Under the pieces are notes generated by a model. The model was not told the origin of the DNA, searched no databases, and saw only the letters and a list, made by a program, of their open reading frames with translations. Below, piece by piece: positions 57,324 through 64,000 of a DNA stretch of 64,000 bases. The translations under genes and the position numbers were made by a program. Origin of the DNA: Candidatus Nucleicultrix amoebiphila FS5 (GTDB lineage Bacteria; Pseudomonadota; Alphaproteobacteria; Caedimonadales; Nucleicultricaceae); contig NZ_CP008743.1 in the NCBI RefSeq assembly GCF_002117145.1, forward strand, positions 558,001-622,000, given 5' to 3'. Position 1 is the first letter of the stretch. Each line of letters opens with the position of its first letter.

Positions 57324-58019
57324 TTGCGAATATATAAAAATCAACAAGGCTTTAACCTTATTGAATTGTCAATCGTGCTGGCTATTATTGGGCTTATTCT
57401 AGGCGGTATTATTAAAGGACAAGAGCTTCTTGAAAGTGCTCGCCTAAAATCTGTACTAACACAAGTCAATAGCTATCGTCTTGCGGTGAACATTTTCTAT
57501 GAAAAGTACGACTCCTTACCAGGTGACTTTCATCTGGCGCAGAGCCAAATTGATCCTTCTCTTAAAAATGGAAATAACAACGGTTTCATTGAAGGTCCTG
57601 GATTAGCCGGGTCAGGTAGTCATTATAATCATGAAGCACTCTCTTTTTGGTCGCATCTTTCTGCCGCTGGTTTAATTTCTAGTGCGGGTCTTTTACCATC
57701 TAATGGCATCGCCCGTTTTAATCAGGGAGCACCGAGCGCTAAAACAGGTGGAGGCTTTACTGTACAGTATAAACCCACAGAAGATATGGACGGACATTGG
57801 TTTTTATTAGGGGCTGAAAATGGTCTCCATGGAAACGGGGGCGTCCTTACTCCTCTACAAGCCATGAGCTTAGATAAAAAAGCTGACAATGGCGATCCCA
57901 CTTCAGGACGTATTAGAGCAAAGAATGGTGATGGATATCCAGAAAATGCGTGTGTTCATCGAGGACAGTATAATGTTAAAAACACTGAAAAATGCTGCAT
58001 TCTGTATTTTCAATTTTAA
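57324..58019 (+). CDS. Type II secretion/type IV pilus pseudopilin (first)
   Basis: The prepilin-type leader ends NQQG, followed by FNLIELSIVLAIIGLILGGI, the class III signal cleaved after Gly by a prepilin peptidase, with Glu at +5. The mature protein has an 80-residue helix (ESARLKSVLTQVNSYRLAV) and a globular domain with a final pair of Cys (ACVHRGQ; EKCCILYF). The TTG at 57324 is chosen because GGGAGG lies seven bases before it; the ATG at 57309 has no such site. The next pseudopilin gene overlaps it by 47 bases. Confidence 0.82.
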   Translation: MRIYKNQQGFNLIELSIVLAIIGLILGGIIKGQELLESARLKSVLTQVNSYRLAVNIFYEKYDSLPGDFHLAQSQIDPSLKNGNNNGFIEGPGLAGSGSHYNHEALSFWSHLSAAGLISSAGLLPSNGIARFNQGAPSAKTGGGFTVQYKPTEDMDGHWFLLGAENGLHGNGGVLTPLQAMSLDKKADNGDPTSGRIRAKNGDGYPENACVHRGQYNVKNTEKCCILYFQF

Positions 58020-58671
58020 AAAACTACGTTCTACTCAAGATGGATTTTCTCTCATTGAAATCGCTATTGCTCTTGCAATCATGGGAATTTTAGCTTCCTT
58101 CACTTTGCCCTTGCTTACTCTTCAACTTGAGACAAGACGGTATAAAAAAACTCTAGATCATCTAGAAATTGTTATGGTCAGTTTAGCTGCTTATTTATTA
58201 AGAAATGGGCATCTTCCCTGCCCTGCTTCAGACATTTTTGGTAAAGCACTTAAAATTTGTGACTCATCCAAGCTCTTCATAGGTTATGTCCCTTACCATA
58301 GCTTAGGTATTTCTCTGATCTTTGCAAATGATGGATTTTATAAACCAATACTCTATGCTGTAGAGCCCAATCTCACTCAAACAAACAAGCTTCAAGGTCA
58401 ACAGGAAAGAAGCCTTCTGAATTATTGCACAACAACAGGTCAAACGCTGAAAATTTTTGATGAAAAAAATGAAAGCATTGTAGATCTTCATAAGGGCTTT
58501 ATCGCCGTCGTTCTTGAAGCGCCGCAAAAATCGCAAAAGAACCTTGAAAATTCCTCTCCTCACTTTGTTCAAACAAAGATTAAAGAACTGGAATCTTCCA
58601 TCGTCAAATGGACATCTAGAGATCAACTCATCAGTCACTATGGAAAATTCCCTTGCCGTCTTAAAGATTAA
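57973..58671 (+). CDS. Type II secretion/type IV pilus pseudopilin (second)
   Basis: The prepilin signal reads STQDG, then FSLIEIAIALAIMGILASF, followed by a long helix (RRYKKTLDHLEIVMVSLAAY) and the segment NGHLPCPASD seen in minor pseudopilins. The start at 57973 (MLKTLKNAAFCIF) has GAGGA upstream. It ends four bases into the convergent accessory gene. The tandem overlapping pair with the preceding pseudopilin implies coupled translation. Confidence 0.8.
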   Translation: MLKTLKNAAFCIFNFKKLRSTQDGFSLIEIAIALAIMGILASFTLPLLTLQLETRRYKKTLDHLEIVMVSLAAYLLRNGHLPCPASDIFGKALKICDSSKLFIGYVPYHSLGISLIFANDGFYKPILYAVEPNLTQTNKLQGQQERSLLNYCTTTGQTLKIFDEKNESIVDLHKGFIAVVLEAPQKSQKNLENSSPHFVQTKIKELESSIVKWTSRDQLISHYGKFPCRLKD

Positions 58672-59042
58672 TCACATAGACATTGAGATCTACTCTGAAA
58701 AGTTATTCTATTTTTGGAACAATAGACTTCCCCTGGAGAAAGTTTGATGAAGTGACGGTATCCTTCTATGAGCCATATCAATTCAATCTCCGCTAAATTA
58801 ATTTTTTGTATTTTTACTCCCTCAAAATTCTCTTTTTTTGAATAACGTTTATTATTCATCCAAATCACCCAGTTTTCTTCGTTAAGATAGCTTATTCCTT
58901 GTAACTCTAAAACGCTCTTTTCCTCAGTGATCTCCACTTCCTCTTCAAAGAATAAACTAAAATCCCATAACTTCTCTTCAGCATAGCAACGTTCTATCAA
59001 CAAAAAAAAGAATATTAAAAATCTCCCTATGATGACCTCCAA
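58668..59042 (-). CDS. Small exported protein of the secretion/pilus locus (PilP/GspC-like)
   Basis: The signal peptide (RFLIFFFLLIERCYA) is followed by a 100-residue beta-rich domain with LQGISYLNEENWVIWMNN and INLAEIELIWLIEGYRHFI. Compact 'SYL..WVIWMNNK' beta motifs occur in PilP/GspC-type periplasmic linkers between the inner-membrane complex and the secretin, so that is a tentative assignment. It overlaps the upstream gene by 16 bases. Confidence 0.55.
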   Translation of the reverse strand: MEVIIGRFLIFFFLLIERCYAEEKLWDFSLFFEEEVEITEEKSVLELQGISYLNEENWVIWMNNKRYSKKENFEGVKIQKINLAEIELIWLIEGYRHFIKLSPGEVYCSKNRITFQSRSQCLCD

Positions 59043-59536
59043 CGAATAATATGGACTTTTATATTACCGCTGACTATTTCATCTTCATCAATCGAGTCTC
59101 GTTTAAAATCTAATACATCAAGCCAAACATACAAAAGACTGGAATTCTCTAAAGCATAGACAAAACAGTAAAGAGCTCTATCATGATGTGCTTTAACACT
59201 CACTTCAACCCTCTGCAGGGTATAATTTTGTTCAAAATAAGAGGTGTTAAAATCAGCATTTATGCTGCTTACACCACATGATTGAGCATAGTTTTTCATA
59301 TGATCGAACAAGACTTCTCTCGAAATCTCTTTTCCCATAAATTTTGCAAAATCTTTCTTCGCTTTATGATTTTGAAATTTTTGAAATGCTAATTCAGCGT
59401 CTATTTTTATTTGACTAATGTTATGAGTCTTTAAGTTCTCATGGAACTTAGATAGTAAATTTCTCTTATAGTAATTAAGACCAGCAGTCAAAATCATGCT
59501 AAACCATAAATAAATCACTATAGTTTTAATCTTCAT
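59027..59536 (-). CDS. Bitopic protein of the secretion/pilus locus (PilO/GspM-like)
   Basis: A single N-terminal membrane helix (IVIYLWFSMILTAGLNYY) is followed by a helical stalk and a ferredoxin-like domain (about 90-165, with the segment TLQRVEVSVKAHHDRALYCF). The layout (one helix, coiled coil, small periplasmic alpha/beta domain) and the position after the PilM/L-like gene match PilO or GspM. Direct sequence similarity is too weak to be sure. It overlaps both neighbours. Confidence 0.55.
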   Translation of the reverse strand: MKIKTIVIYLWFSMILTAGLNYYKRNLLSKFHENLKTHNISQIKIDAELAFQKFQNHKAKKDFAKFMGKEISREVLFDHMKNYAQSCGVSSINADFNTSYFEQNYTLQRVEVSVKAHHDRALYCFVYALENSSLLYVWLDVLDFKRDSIDEDEIVSGNIKVHIIRWRSS

Positions 59537-60827
59537 GCACTCTCTTTTTCATAAGCAACGTATAATCTTGGAAATGCGATTCATTTTCTTCATTCATATG
59601 CCATTGAAAGGTTTTATTGACTTCTTCAGTTTGAGAATAAAAATCGAAAAAATTATTTTTTAGATAAGTATTAAGTTCTTTGATTTGTTTAGAGTGTGAC
59701 TTAAATTTAAGCATCAACTTACATTCTTGTGTTTTGTTATTGAATGAAAGTGGATAACTCCAGGATACCTGATCGAAAAGAATGCTTCCATTTCTCTTCA
59801 AAGCAAGTTTACTGAGATAAAATAGGGGATTGAGCTTTGCTTTATGAATTCTTAAAAAATCTTGCATCTGCTTAACTGAGGTTAATGAGTTTTCATTGAT
59901 ATGTATTGGTGGTTTAAAAAATTGAGACAAAGCTTTATTGAGATTATAAATTTCATAACTCTGCATTAGATTGAAAAAAAGAAAGAAACTCACCCCAAAC
60001 AAAATGAGACTCATTTTAATTCTCATGATGAGTTGTTGCCGGCTGACCTCTTGCAGTGCCTTAGATCTAATTTTTGCTCTTGAGAGCCTTCTTTTATGAA
60101 AGAGACGTATACAATAATATTCAAAATTTTCATGGTAGGGATTAGAGATTTGAAAATAACCATCTTGAGTAAACATGGATTGCCATTCCCAATTCTCCAT
60201 ATTTTTATCTCTAAAAATTAAAATGTCCAACTTGTTATCAAGAGCAAAATGCCTTTTAAGGAAATTTATTGCTGCTTTTACTTCGTTCTTAAAAGTAGCA
60301 ATAGAAAGATAGTCTTTAACCGGAATGATACGCGTGTACTTTGTTTTTTGATCATTCACATAGATCATTTTAAGAAAAAAGGTCTCAACTCTGTAAAACA
60401 AAAGATAGCAATTGGAAGAGTTAACCATCGAGATAATCTGAGGGATTTCCAAAGGAATTGAATAAATACCACTGATAGTTTGATATTTTTTAATCAGTTG
60501 CTCTACATTATATTGTATAGAATCAAAGCCTTCAATATGAACGCCATTAAATTGACGAAATTGCAGTCTCTTGCCACCAACCCCTTCTTCAGACCTTGAT
60601 AGAAACATAAGTTTTTTTATTAGAATTTGATGTTGATCCCAATATGAACATTGAGGCAATACACCACTGAAAAAACTTTGTTTTGACACATTCACATAAA
60701 CATTTAACTTTCCCTTCTGAGGAGTAAAATGTTCTAAAGTTTGCAAAGTTTTAATGGTCACCAATTTATTTCGTTGCCACGTTAACAAGCACATACTGTC
60801 ATCATTGATGATCAAATCTTGCTTCAT
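59526..60827 (-). CDS. Bitopic protein of the secretion/pilus locus (GspL or PilM-PilN fusion-like)
   Basis: A 270-residue cytoplasmic domain is followed by one membrane helix (MSLILFGVSFFLFFNLMQ, about 272-292) and a 140-residue periplasmic domain. This is the topology of GspL, or of an actin-like PilM fused to a PilN. The cytoplasmic part has no recognisable actin motif. The N-terminal basic stretch before the membrane (HKRRLSRAKIRSKALQEVSR) would lie on the cytoplasmic side. Its start overlaps the platform-protein gene stop by four bases. Confidence 0.55.
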   Translation of the reverse strand: MKQDLIINDDSMCLLTWQRNKLVTIKTLQTLEHFTPQKGKLNVYVNVSKQSFFSGVLPQCSYWDQHQILIKKLMFLSRSEEGVGGKRLQFRQFNGVHIEGFDSIQYNVEQLIKKYQTISGIYSIPLEIPQIISMVNSSNCYLLFYRVETFFLKMIYVNDQKTKYTRIIPVKDYLSIATFKNEVKAAINFLKRHFALDNKLDILIFRDKNMENWEWQSMFTQDGYFQISNPYHENFEYYCIRLFHKRRLSRAKIRSKALQEVSRQQLIMRIKMSLILFGVSFFLFFNLMQSYEIYNLNKALSQFFKPPIHINENSLTSVKQMQDFLRIHKAKLNPLFYLSKLALKRNGSILFDQVSWSYPLSFNNKTQECKLMLKFKSHSKQIKELNTYLKNNFFDFYSQTEEVNKTFQWHMNEENESHFQDYTLLMKKRVHED

Positions 60828-62029
60828 AACGTCTGCTCTACCATTAAAAGATTATCATACAAAGGCAATATAAATGACCAAACAATCCACAAGATAAAAG
60901 CACCAAGAATCAATAAAAATAATGGCTCAAGGTAAATTTTAAGAGATAACAACTGACGCTCAAAAATATTTCTATAATACTGATTGATCTGAAACAATGA
61001 TTGTAAAATTTGCCCCGTTTCTTCACCCAATTGAATAATTTTTAAAACATATAAAGGAAAAAGATCTGAAGCTTTTAACGCCTCATAAAAGCTTGTTCCT
61101 CCTTCTAATTTCTCGACAATCTGCAATGCACAGTTTTTAACATAAGTATTCCGGATCACATGAACAGCTTCCCTCATGCTGGCATTCAAAGTCAAATGCC
61201 CTTGAATAAAAACCTCAAGAGCTAAAAAATATGAAGCGCTAGAAATACTTTTATAGAATGCTCCTACAAGCGGTATTTTAAGTGAATGCTGAGCCATAGC
61301 CTTACGTATTTTTGGGCTAAACCTGCCCAACATGGGAAAAATTATGCCACACAAAAGAAATAAACTTCCAACTAAGAATATGTTACCGACAATAAACTCA
61401 TAGATCTTTGTCAAAACAGATGCCTTAAAAGAAATGTCTTTTTGAAGTGTGCTTGAGATTTGAATAAGCTCAGGTACAACCTTGTTCATTAAGACAACAA
61501 CCACGCAGATAATAAGAATAAGTAAAACCAAAGGATAACGAATAGATTGATAGACAATGTCTCGCATCCTCATCTTTTCATTCAAATATTCCTCGATCAA
61601 TAAGAATGCCCTCTCAAGATCACCCGTTTGTTCTGCACCACGTATAAGACCTAAAATTAATGAATCAAAAAATGGTAGATAGCGCACAAAAGACTGATAA
61701 AGTGAAACTCCGTCCTTAAGACCTGCAATAATATTTAAAGAAAGAGCCTTGAGATGTCTTGAAGTGCCTTCACTGCAGAGAATTTTAAAAACCGTTAAGA
61801 TCGAAATTTTGGCAGCTAATAAAAGTCTTAATTTAAAAAAATAATCTCTTTGTTCTTCAAGGCTAGGCTTTGCAAAACTTAAGAAATTCATATGAGGTTG
61901 GAATCTAAAACGGATGAGATGATGTCCTAGTTCATCTAGTAAGGCCGAAAGTAAAATATCATTGGCAACGAAGATATAGCTTCTATATTTTTTGGATTTT
62001 TCATCTATCGCCGAATAATAAATCCACAT
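60824..62029 (-). CDS. gspF: Type II secretion/type IV pilus platform protein (GspF/PilC)
   Basis: The inner-membrane platform around which pilins are assembled. Two GspF domains are present: DGVSLYQSFVRYLPFFDSLI, GLIRGAEQTGDLERAFLLIE and LEGGTSFYEALKAS, LIQLGEETGQILQSLFQIN-type segments. Membrane helices lie at about residues 175-195, 230-255 and 380-400. The ATG at 62029 (MWIYYSAIDEKSKKY) has GGAGG upstream and overlaps the ATPase gene by 29 bases; an ATG at 62083 would overlap further. Confidence 0.88.
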   Translation of the reverse strand: MWIYYSAIDEKSKKYRSYIFVANDILLSALLDELGHHLIRFRFQPHMNFLSFAKPSLEEQRDYFFKLRLLLAAKISILTVFKILCSEGTSRHLKALSLNIIAGLKDGVSLYQSFVRYLPFFDSLILGLIRGAEQTGDLERAFLLIEEYLNEKMRMRDIVYQSIRYPLVLLILIICVVVVLMNKVVPELIQISSTLQKDISFKASVLTKIYEFIVGNIFLVGSLFLLCGIIFPMLGRFSPKIRKAMAQHSLKIPLVGAFYKSISSASYFLALEVFIQGHLTLNASMREAVHVIRNTYVKNCALQIVEKLEGGTSFYEALKASDLFPLYVLKIIQLGEETGQILQSLFQINQYYRNIFERQLLSLKIYLEPLFLLILGAFILWIVWSFILPLYDNLLMVEQTL

Positions 62030-63704
62030 GTAAATCCTCCAGACCAAAAATACGCTTAACTTCCTCTGCACCCACCATGCCATTTTGAATTAGTTTTTGT
62101 GCATGCTCTTGAAAACTATTGTATTTTTTTAATTTTAGAATATTTCTTAGTAAAGATAATGGTGAGTCTGAAAGAAACGCCTCTTCAAACTCTTGATCTA
62201 GTATAATAATATCCGCAAGAGCTTTCCTTCCCTGTGATCCCAAGTATGAGCATTCCTCACATCCTTCTGCCCAATAATAATCTAAGTCTCTGCTTCCTTT
62301 ACGTTTTTGTTTACAACGTAAACATAGAAGACGCACCAAACGCTGAGAAACAACAGCTAAGAGATTACTCGGGAATAGACTTGATTTGATTCCTAAATCC
62401 ATGAGCCTATGGATGACCCCTAAGCCATTCTGAGCATGCAAAGTTGTGAGAACAAGATGTCCCGTCATTGATGCTCGAAAAGCCATTTGAGCAGTTTCTT
62501 CATCTCTAATTTCACCAATTAAAATAACATCGGGATCCTGTCGAAGAATGGATTTTATTCCTTCTGCCATAGACATCCCTAATTTTTTTTGAATTGATGT
62601 TTGATGAATTTTTGAAATTCTATATTCGATAGGATCTTCAAGAGTAAAGATATTTTTATGTGTGCCTTTTAATTCTTCAACTAAAGAAAAAAGTGTCGTT
62701 GTCTTTCCGCAACCGGTAGGTCCGCAAAATACAATCATCCCCTGAGGTTTTTGTATAAGATTCAAAAGAATCTTCAGTTGCTTTTCTTCCAATCCTAAAT
62801 CACTCAATGATTTTACACCATAGTAACGGTCCAACACTCGAATTACAATATTTTCACCATATTGTGTTGGATGAGTTGCAAGACGAAAATAAACCTCCCT
62901 TCCCTTGATAAAACAATGAAAGCTGCCAGCTTGAAATCTCCTTGTTTCCACAATGTCCAATCCAGACATAATTTTTAATCGCGCAACAATTCTCGACCAG
63001 TGTACTGCATGAAAACAGCATAGAGATTGCAAAATCCCATCGATTCTATAACGTACTTGAATTAAATTTTTTTCAGGACTCAGATGAATATCTGAAGCTC
63101 TTCTTTTAACAGCATCAACTAGAACAATGTTAAGGAAATTATTGATTGACGGCTCTTCAACGTTAGTTTCATTATTGCCTTTTAGGTTTTTTTCCAGAGA
63201 TTCAAGTATCTTTTCTAACGTCCAAGGATAACCATAATAGCGGTCTATCGCCGCCATCAACACACTCTCTTCAGCAATACATTTTTTATAATGTCCAATT
63301 TTAGGAAAATGTTCCTTTAAGCAATCTAAAGCCCTTAAATCAAATGGATCGACCATTGCTACAACCATGGTATTATAAGAAAAGCTGAGGGGTATTACGT
63401 AAAATCTTTCAGCAAGTGCTCTGGGAAATTTATTGAGTAAGCTTTGGTCAATGAGATACTTTTCTGGGTAAAAAATTTCATAACCAAGATGTTCTTCGAT
63501 GATTTGGTTAATAGCAGTTTCAGTGATAAATCCAAACTCAACACAGAGCTTTTCGATTGTTTTGCCACTGCTCTTTCTTTCTCTTTCCACCACTTTTTTT
63601 TGGTCAAGTGAAATGAGTCCTCTTTTCTCTAAAAGGTCATCGATATTTATTAGAAGTTCAACCTTCTTAGCAATTCCTTCTAAGCTGGCTAAGTCAGATT
63701 TCAA
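62001..63704 (-). CDS. gspE: Type II secretion/type IV pilus ATPase (GspE/PilB)
   Basis: The hexameric ATPase that drives pilin assembly. An N-terminal MshEN-like region (about 20-160) is followed by a linker and the core: Walker A FCGPTGCGKTTTLFSL, Asp box LEDPIEYRI, Walker B ILRQDPDVILIGEIRDEETA, and the His box MTGHLVLTTLHAQNGL. The zinc-binding Cys pairs are CLRCKQKRKGS and EGCEECSYLG. 567 residues. It starts with TTG after a G-rich site. First gene of the minus-strand set. Confidence 0.93.
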   Translation of the reverse strand: MKSDLASLEGIAKKVELLINIDDLLEKRGLISLDQKKVVERERKSSGKTIEKLCVEFGFITETAINQIIEEHLGYEIFYPEKYLIDQSLLNKFPRALAERFYVIPLSFSYNTMVVAMVDPFDLRALDCLKEHFPKIGHYKKCIAEESVLMAAIDRYYGYPWTLEKILESLEKNLKGNNETNVEEPSINNFLNIVLVDAVKRRASDIHLSPEKNLIQVRYRIDGILQSLCCFHAVHWSRIVARLKIMSGLDIVETRRFQAGSFHCFIKGREVYFRLATHPTQYGENIVIRVLDRYYGVKSLSDLGLEEKQLKILLNLIQKPQGMIVFCGPTGCGKTTTLFSLVEELKGTHKNIFTLEDPIEYRISKIHQTSIQKKLGMSMAEGIKSILRQDPDVILIGEIRDEETAQMAFRASMTGHLVLTTLHAQNGLGVIHRLMDLGIKSSLFPSNLLAVVSQRLVRLLCLRCKQKRKGSRDLDYYWAEGCEECSYLGSQGRKALADIIILDQEFEEAFLSDSPLSLLRNILKLKKYNSFQEHAQKLIQNGMVGAEEVKRIFGLEDLHVDLLFGDR

Positions 63705-63796
63705 AATTGCCCCCCCTTATTAATCTTAATATATCATATATACATATTAATTTTAGATATTTTTTTTATAGCTTATTTAGAAGTTTTTTACCATCG

Positions 63797-63824
63797 TTGT
63801 TTTAGAATCTAATTTTGATAGAAT
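63797..63824 (+). promoter_or_regulatory. Putative sigma-70 promoter of the response regulator gene
   Basis: TTGTTT (63797-63802) and TAGAAT (63819-63824) are 16 bases apart, about 30 bases before the GTG start of the receiver gene. Confidence 0.4.
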
Positions 63825-63855
63825 GTAATTAGCTAAAAACCTTGGAGATCTCTTA

Positions 63856-64000
63856 GTGGTTAAGATTTTGTTGGTCGAAGACAATGAAATTAATAGTGAT
63901 ATGCTCTCAAGACGTCTTACTAAGCGTAATTATGAAGTTATTCTTGCCCAAGATGGTGATGAAGGCATTCTAAAAGCTCAGCAATATAGACCAGACATAA
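63856..64000 (+). CDS. Response regulator receiver protein (partial, DivK-like)
   Basis: The first 48 residues are a CheY-like receiver domain: VVKILLVEDNEINSDMLSRR with the acidic pocket pair ED, then RLTKRNYEVILAQDGDEGI and the start of the strand leading to the phosphorylated Asp (RPDI). The pattern VEDNEIN...MLSRRL resembles DivK/PleD of Alphaproteobacteria. The start is a GTG with GGAG eight bases before it. The window ends before the domain is complete. Confidence 0.85.
   Translation, partial: MVKILLVEDNEINSDMLSRRLTKRNYEVILAQDGDEGILKAQQYRPDI

Overview
The window is a 64 kb piece of an AT-rich alphaproteobacterial chromosome. Gene order supports this class: an F1-ATPase cluster atpHAGDC without the Fo genes; priA, fsa and xerC beside it; ffh-rpsP-rimM-trmD-rplS; and gpmI-ctpA-deacetylase-like-rppH. 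A secreted protein with a eukaryotic F-box and Sel1-like repeats, two patatin-like phospholipases and several exported proteins with disordered tails suggest a host-associated, probably intracellular (Holosporales-like, amoeba- or protist-associated) lifestyle. That placement is inference; no rRNA gene is present to confirm it.

Layout. 1-3.4 kb: truncated LysR regulator, two small lipoproteins and two RDD-family membrane proteins with histone-H1-like Lys/Ala-rich tails. 3.4-6.9 kb: pyruvate dehydrogenase genes pdhA-pdhB-pdhC (minus strand). 6.9-10.6 kb: ffh, rpsP, rimM, trmD, rplS (minus strand), with long low-complexity tails on S16 and L19. 10.7-13.7 kb: GNAT acetyltransferase, two unknown envelope proteins and an outer-membrane beta-barrel protein with a clear terminator. 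13.7-19.3 kb: mtaB-ftsY-amn, a convergent alpha/beta hydrolase, then gmk. 19.3-26.1 kb: the F-box protein, tsaC, gpmI, ctpA, a deacetylase-like protein that has lost its catalytic residues, and rppH. 26.2-31.9 kb: atpHAGDC plus ldcA (minus strand). 32.2-39.3 kb: S9 peptidase, priA, fsa, xerC and an exported protein with a cysteine cluster. 39.5-46.6 kb: accessory genes, including a NaChBac-like channel, a patatin with a probable CTG start, bdhA, a flavin reductase, the fliI-fliJ pair and a SagB-type oxidoreductase. 46.7-52 kb: D-Ala-D-Ala carboxypeptidase with SPOR domain, PhzF, FosA-like protein, phhB, an IS1595-type transposase remnant, two inverted tRNA-Ser genes and ybaK. 52-57.2 kb: rlmJ, recG, a secreted patatin and sdhE. 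57.3-63.7 kb: a type II secretion/type IV pilus-like locus of two pseudopilin genes converging on five overlapping minus-strand genes (ATPase, platform protein and three divergent accessory proteins). The window closes with the start of a response regulator.

The parts most worth follow-up are the F-box/Sel1 effector candidate, the reduced secretion/pilus locus, the channel with a half-charged voltage sensor and Asp filter, the H1-tailed RDD proteins and the catalytically dead deacetylase-like protein. All assignments come from reading motifs and gene order. No database search was run.
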